Shown in pieces: positions 5,599-8,962 of a DNA stretch of 8,962 bases. A program made the position numbers and the translations under genes. The notes under the pieces were generated by a model. That model had not been told where the DNA came from. It was given only the letters and a program-made list of their open reading frames with translations, and did no database searches. The stretch's first letter is position 1, and the number at the start of each line of letters is the position of its first letter. This stretch comes from Akkermansiaceae bacterium (GTDB lineage: Bacteria > Verrucomicrobiota > Verrucomicrobiia > Verrucomicrobiales > Akkermansiaceae), in assembly GCA_028293225.1 (NCBI GenBank), contig JAQGPE010000228.1, positions 1-8,962 on the forward strand. The letters run 5' to 3'.

Positions 5599-7635
5599 TC
5601 ACTCCGGCAGGGTGATCTGGTGGGTCTGTCCCTCGGGGAGGGTCGTGTCGGAGATGACCTTCCAGTTGGTGTCGTAGACGAGGACCTGGATACCATCGGC
5701 GACCCGGCTGACGGAGACGGTGTGGGCGCAGCCATGGTCATGCATCTGTTTCAGCGTCATGATAGGCCAGCTGGCGGGCAGATGCGGAGTGATGTCGAAG
5801 CTTTTGAGACCGGTCGGGCGGATGCCCAGCAGGCCTTCGATAAAGACGCGCATGTAGAGGCAGCTCTCGCCGGAGAGTTGGGATTTCGCCCCCTCCGGGT
5901 AGGCCTCCACGGCATAGGGCACGTGGTCGCCCAGCAGGCGGCGGCGGGTGTATCCGGCGAGGTGATCGAGCCCGCGCTGAGTGTCGCCCGCGATGAAGGT
6001 GGCGCGCAGGGCAAAGAGGGTCGAGCGGTCCCAGAAGGTCTTGTCCTGGGCGTCGGTGCGCAGGCCGTCGGCGGTCCAGAGGTCCGGGGAATACAGGGCA
6101 TCCAGCGTGCCGGGGGCGCGGTCGAGAATCCCGTAGGCCAGCGGCAGGCAGATCCAGGCGCGCAGGTTTTCCAGCCCGTCGTGGTAGCGGTAGGTGTCGA
6201 AGCCGGAGATCTTGGCGGCGAAGACCTTGTCGATCGCCGCGCGCAGATCGGCGGCGCGCTTCTGATAGGTTTCCACACGCTCCGCCGGCAGGCCTAGGTC
6301 GCGGGCCAGCATCGCCGCGGAGACCAGCGCGTCATAGGTGAGCGAGGAGGTGGCGAGATTGGTCTTCCCGAAGGAGAAGCGGCCTTCCAGCTCGTCGCTC
6401 CTGGAAGCGATCACGCCATCGGCGGTCTTCTGTCGTTCGCAGTATTCCAGGCACCACTCGATCAGCGGCCAGAGTTCGCGGGCCAGGGCCGGGTCGCCGC
6501 TGGCGAGCGCGAAACGGGCGGCTCCCTGCGCGACCATGGCCGCATCGCCGCGATCGCCCGCGCCGTCCCAGGTCCCGCGGCCTTCGGCGACGATGGAGGA
6601 GGGCAGTGGCTTGAACTCCGGGTTCATGTACTTTGCCAGCCAGAGATAGGCATTGCGGGAGGCCTCCATGCCGGCGGGGTCGCCGAGGTAGGCGTGCAAG
6701 GGGGCCATGTACTCCGCGTTGTCATTGCACCAGAGGGCGGCGTTGTAGTTGTTGTAGCCGCCCGGTCCCTGCAGCAGGCCGCCGCGGGTGGCGGCGATCG
6801 ACTCGACGCTGCGGAGCTTGGCCATCGCGAACATGCGGTTGAGCGCCTCGTCCGGAGTGAACAGCGCGAGGTTCGAGTTCAGCCGGGCGGCCAGCGTTTG
6901 GCGGGCGGCCCACTCCGTGTCGATGTCCGGGAAAACGGGGGCGTCGGCAGGAGTGTCGCCATTGGCATCCTCACGGGCGGAAAAGACCAGTCCGGCGGTG
7001 AGGTGTTCGCCCGGCGCCAGGGTGAACGTGCCGGTGCCGATCCACTCGGTTCGGGTGATGTGGGCGGCCCATTTGCCCTGATCGGCCGCGATCTTGTTCT
7101 CCCAGGCGCTGCGCGGAATCGTGAGTACGAGTGGCTTGGTGTCGCAGTTGATGAATTCCCAGCGTTCGATCAGTGCGGGCAGATCGGTTGAAGGGAAAAC
7201 GCTGCGATGGATTTCAAGCGTTCCGGATTTGCCCTCGAACTCCAGTCCTCCGCGGATGGCCACCTGGCTTATGCTCCACGGAGCCAGAGGGGCACCGTCG
7301 ACCAGGGGCAGGGGATCGTCCTTTGAGTTGAACTCGACCGACAGGCTGGAGTGGGTGTCGTCACGCACCGAGCGGAGCATGGGAAAGCGGACGCGCCGGT
7401 TCAATGAAGGCATTCCCGGCTGCCGCGCGACCTTCCACTCGACGATGGCATCGACCGCCCGGCCGCCCATTTCCAGGTGGTCGGAGTACTCGTCCTGCCC
7501 CAATGGCAGGAGCAGGTCCCTGTAGGACCAGATTCCGGTCGCCGGGTCCGGGAAGACTTTCCAGTGATCCGCGCCCTGGAGGCAGGGGGTGATGGCGGCG
7601 AGCAAGAGAAGCGTGGGAAAGAGAGGGATCTTCAT
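5599..7635 (-). CDS. Secreted six-hairpin glycosidase-like protein
   Basis: A 678-residue exported protein, probably a glycoside hydrolase on a plant or algal polysaccharide fragment; the substrate is unknown. Residues 1 to about 21 are a signal peptide (KIPLFPTLLLLAAITPCLQG); ITPC is a poor lipobox, so a lipoprotein is unlikely. The layout resembles clans with an N-terminal beta-sandwich (about 24-255), an (alpha/alpha)6 barrel (about 260-605) and a small C-terminal beta domain (about 608-678). Barrel landmarks are GPGGYNNYNAALWCNDNAEY (290-309), LHAYLGD (313-319), EGRGTWDGAGDRGDAAM (351-367), ENLRAWICLPLAYGILD (489-505), FWDRSTLFAL (534-543) and SGESCLYMRVFIEGLLGIRP (588-607). Acidic residues in the third and last of these (Glu351, Asp357, Asp361, Asp364, Glu590) are candidate acid/base residues, not proven. 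I cannot assign a CAZy family; GH78-, GH95- or GH63-like relatives are possible. No Shine-Dalgarno is seen. It stands alone between the fadL-like gene and a 258-bp gap. Confidence 0.8.
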   Translation of the reverse strand: MKIPLFPTLLLLAAITPCLQGADHWKVFPDPATGIWSYRDLLLPLGQDEYSDHLEMGGRAVDAIVEWKVARQPGMPSLNRRVRFPMLRSVRDDTHSSLSVEFNSKDDPLPLVDGAPLAPWSISQVAIRGGLEFEGKSGTLEIHRSVFPSTDLPALIERWEFINCDTKPLVLTIPRSAWENKIAADQGKWAAHITRTEWIGTGTFTLAPGEHLTAGLVFSAREDANGDTPADAPVFPDIDTEWAARQTLAARLNSNLALFTPDEALNRMFAMAKLRSVESIAATRGGLLQGPGGYNNYNAALWCNDNAEYMAPLHAYLGDPAGMEASRNAYLWLAKYMNPEFKPLPSSIVAEGRGTWDGAGDRGDAAMVAQGAARFALASGDPALARELWPLIEWCLEYCERQKTADGVIASRSDELEGRFSFGKTNLATSSLTYDALVSAAMLARDLGLPAERVETYQKRAADLRAAIDKVFAAKISGFDTYRYHDGLENLRAWICLPLAYGILDRAPGTLDALYSPDLWTADGLRTDAQDKTFWDRSTLFALRATFIAGDTQRGLDHLAGYTRRRLLGDHVPYAVEAYPEGAKSQLSGESCLYMRVFIEGLLGIRPTGLKSFDITPHLPASWPIMTLKQMHDHGCAHTVSVSRVADGIQVLVYDTNWKVISDTTLPEGQTHQITLPE

Positions 7636-7893
7636 GGGCTGGGAAGAAAGACGCGGGGCGGCAGCTTTTCATTCACGATGGCTGCAGGATGCCGCTATCT
7701 GAACAGAAATGCGCAATTTCACGAGCCTCCGATTTCTGCTCCTTAATGTCGTCTTAACCCACCCTGCGCTAGAGTGCTCCCATCGATGGTTTCCCATCAA
7801 GTCCCGCCAGGGGATTTACGGGAAGTCCGCCTGGCCGGGATCTGGTTACCCGGCGGAGGAGCAGGCGGACTTCTGTTTTTTTCAGATAGGTCC
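7636..7893. other. Intergenic region upstream of the glycosidase-like gene and downstream of the DUF1501 gene
   Basis: No credible protein gene lies in these 258 bp. Besides the terminator at 7822-7882 it holds several small symmetrical elements: GAAAT-GCGCA-ATTTC (7706-7720), CAGAAAT/ATTTCTG arms (7704-7710 and 7732-7738) and the 10-bp palindrome CCATCGATGG (7780-7789). The first two lie about 70-100 bp upstream of the glycosidase-like start and could be operators for it. On the plus strand TAGAGT (7770-7775) could be a -10 box, but no good -35 precedes it at normal spacing. No firm promoter can be placed on either strand. Confidence 0.4.
7822..7882 (+). terminator. Strong plus-strand intrinsic terminator without a plus-strand gene upstream
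   Basis: GAAGTCCGCCTG (7822-7833) and CAGGCGGACTTC (7862-7873) are exact reverse complements, a 12-bp stem. Directly inside it, GCCGGG (7834-7839) pairs with CCCGGC (7849-7854), so the two stems stack into 18 bp with a one-sided bulge GGAGGAG (7855-7861). The bases TG and then seven Ts (7876-7882) follow, the textbook signature of a Rho-independent terminator reading on the plus strand. Read on the minus strand the T-run precedes the stem as As, and the far side has no T-run, so it is not a good terminator for the DUF1501 gene that ends at 7894. An alternative pairing, GCCAGG (7806-7811) with CCTGGC (7830-7835), would compete with the terminator stem. It either ends a small unannotated transcript or blocks antisense transcription into the DUF1501 gene. 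Confidence 0.75.
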
Positions 7894-8962
7894 TCAGGCA
7901 ATCAGACTTGGGATGACCTTGGTGCCGGGCTGGGTGATGTTGGTGAAGCGTTGGTTCGCCCCCTGATAGGGATAGGTGAATTTCTCGTGATCGAAGCCCA
8001 GCAATTGCAGGACGGTGGCGTGGAGGTCGTGCACGCCGACCTTGTCCTTGACGATCTCGTAGCCGATCGGGTCGGTCTCGCCATGGGAAAGGCCGCCCTT
8101 CACGCCGCCACCGGCCATCCACATGGTGAAGGCGCCGGGATGGTGATCGCGGCCGACGAAGGCGCCATTCACTCCGCCGCGGTTCTCCTTCATCGGGGTG
8201 CGGCCGAATTCGCCGCCCCAGATGACCAGCGTCTCATCGAGCAGGCCGCGCTGCTTGAGATCCTTCAAGAGGGCGGCGATCGGCTGGTCGGTCTGCTGGC
8301 ATTTGTTGGCAAAGGCCGTTTTCAGATCATCGCCAGGACTGGTGCCGTGTGAGTCCCAGCCCCAGTCAAAGAGCTGGATGAAACGCACCCCGCGCTCCGC
8401 CAGGCGGCGGGCCAGCAGGCAGTTGTTGGCGAAGGATTCCTCGCCCGGCCGGGTCCCATACATCTGGTGGATCTCCGCCGGCTCCCGGCTGATGTCGAAG
8501 GCGTCCGAGGCGTGGATCTGCATCCGGTAGGCCATCTCGTACTGGGCGATGCGGGTGAGGGTTTCCGGGTCGCCCGCCTCGGTGGCGATCTTTTGATCGA
8601 TACGGGAGATCGCATCGAGCGTGCGGCGGCGCAGCGAACCGGAGACGCCTTCGGGATTGGCCAGGAACAGCACCGGGTCGCCCTTTGAGCGGCACTGGAC
8701 GCCCTGGTAGATCGATGGCAGGTAGCCGGAGCCCCAGATGGATTTTCCCGCATCCGGGTTGTTGCCGCCGGAGGTCAGCACCATGAAGCCCGGCAGGTTG
8801 GCGTTTTCGGAGCCCAGGCCGTAGGTCGCCCACGCGCCCATCGATGGCAGGCCCAGCCGCTGCTCGCCGGTGTGCATCATCAGCTGGGCGGGGGCGTGGT
8901 TGAACTGGGTGGTGTGCATCGATTTCACCACGCACAGCTCATCGATCATCGTTTCCAGATGC
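7894..8962 (-). CDS. DUF1501 family protein, N-terminal part outside the window
   Basis: The C-terminal 355 or so residues of a DUF1501 protein, a family related to the sulfatase/alkaline-phosphatase fold and abundant in Planctomycetes and Verrucomicrobia, where members are usually exported, often by the Tat route. The reading frame continues past the right edge: codons for HLET precede the first in-window methionine at 8949, and [16 protein letters not shown] is internal family sequence, so that methionine is not the start. Visible hallmarks are [54 protein letters not shown] and the C-terminal [14 protein letters not shown] followed by [13 protein letters not shown]. These Asp/His-rich motifs are probably metal ligands or active-site residues by analogy with alkaline phosphatases. 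In related genomes DUF1501 genes commonly sit beside DUF1549/DUF1553 cytochrome-like genes; that partner would lie off the right edge. The biochemical function is not established. Confidence 0.92.
   Translation of the reverse strand, partial: HLETMIDELCVVKSMHTTQFNHAPAQLMMHTGEQRLGLPSMGAWATYGLGSENANLPGFMVLTSGGNNPDAGKSIWGSGYLPSIYQGVQCRSKGDPVLFLANPEGVSGSLRRRTLDAISRIDQKIATEAGDPETLTRIAQYEMAYRMQIHASDAFDISREPAEIHQMYGTRPGEESFANNCLLARRLAERGVRFIQLFDWGWDSHGTSPGDDLKTAFANKCQQTDQPIAALLKDLKQRGLLDETLVIWGGEFGRTPMKENRGGVNGAFVGRDHHPGAFTMWMAGGGVKGGLSHGETDPIGYEIVKDKVGVHDLHATVLQLLGFDHEKFTYPYQGANQRFTNITQPGTKVIPSLIA

Noticed and set aside
5563..6297. Plus-strand open frame of 244 codons antisense to the glycosidase-like gene
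   Set aside because: Shadow frame with biased composition; it overlaps conserved barrel and C-terminal sequence of the real gene.
7709..7966. Plus-strand 85-codon frame starting MRNFTSLRFLLLN, possible small secreted peptide
   Set aside because: The strong plus-strand terminator lies inside it and its 3' end overlaps the conserved C-terminus of the DUF1501 gene, so it would not be fully transcribed.
1..8962. tRNA, rRNA, CRISPR array, insertion sequence or phage integration signals
   Set aside because: No cloverleaf with a CCA-type acceptor, no regularly spaced repeats, no transposase or integrase motifs and no terminal inverted repeats with target duplications were seen.

Overview
The window reads as a piece of a GC-rich chromosome from the Planctomycetes-Verrucomicrobia-Chlamydiae group, most probably Verrucomicrobia (Luteolibacter-like; genus inferred from general resemblance only). 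The clues are a DUF1501 protein of the type abundant in Planctomycetes and Verrucomicrobia, a Gram-negative outer-membrane FadL porin, an HPr kinase with a Ser46-type HPr, and starts that mostly lack a well-spaced Shine-Dalgarno sequence. There is no rRNA, tRNA, CRISPR array, transposase or phage gene.

Left part (1-4176): a phosphotransferase-system control set on the minus strand. In transcription order it is hprK (HPr kinase/phosphorylase), then ptsH (HPr) and ptsI (Enzyme I). PtsI takes phosphate from PEP and passes it to HPr His15; HprK phosphorylates HPr at Ser46. No sugar-specific EIIA, EIIB or EIIC is visible, so the set may be mainly regulatory or serve permeases elsewhere. The block is interrupted by a plus-strand gene (2269-3186) for a secreted protein made of two copies of an unrecognised domain. 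That gene is visibly less GC-rich than its surroundings and looks inserted. The ptsH/plus-gene divergent intergenic region holds a perfect 10-bp inverted repeat.

Middle part (4250-5470): a FadL/OmpP1-family outer-membrane transporter for long-chain fatty acids or other hydrophobic compounds, just upstream of hprK on the same strand, with a tentative promoter and an 11-bp palindrome upstream.

Right part (5599-8962): a secreted six-hairpin glycosidase-like protein, then a 258-bp intergenic region, then the 3' part of a DUF1501 gene that runs off the right edge. The intergenic region contains the strongest non-coding signal of the window: a plus-strand intrinsic terminator (12-bp perfect stem, inner 6-bp stem, seven Ts) with no plus-strand gene in front of it, suggesting a small RNA or a barrier to antisense transcription.

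Nothing here is clearly a new defence or biosynthetic system. The best leads are the candidate small RNA, the duplicated-domain secreted protein inside the hprK-ptsHI block, and possible co-regulation of fadL with hprK.
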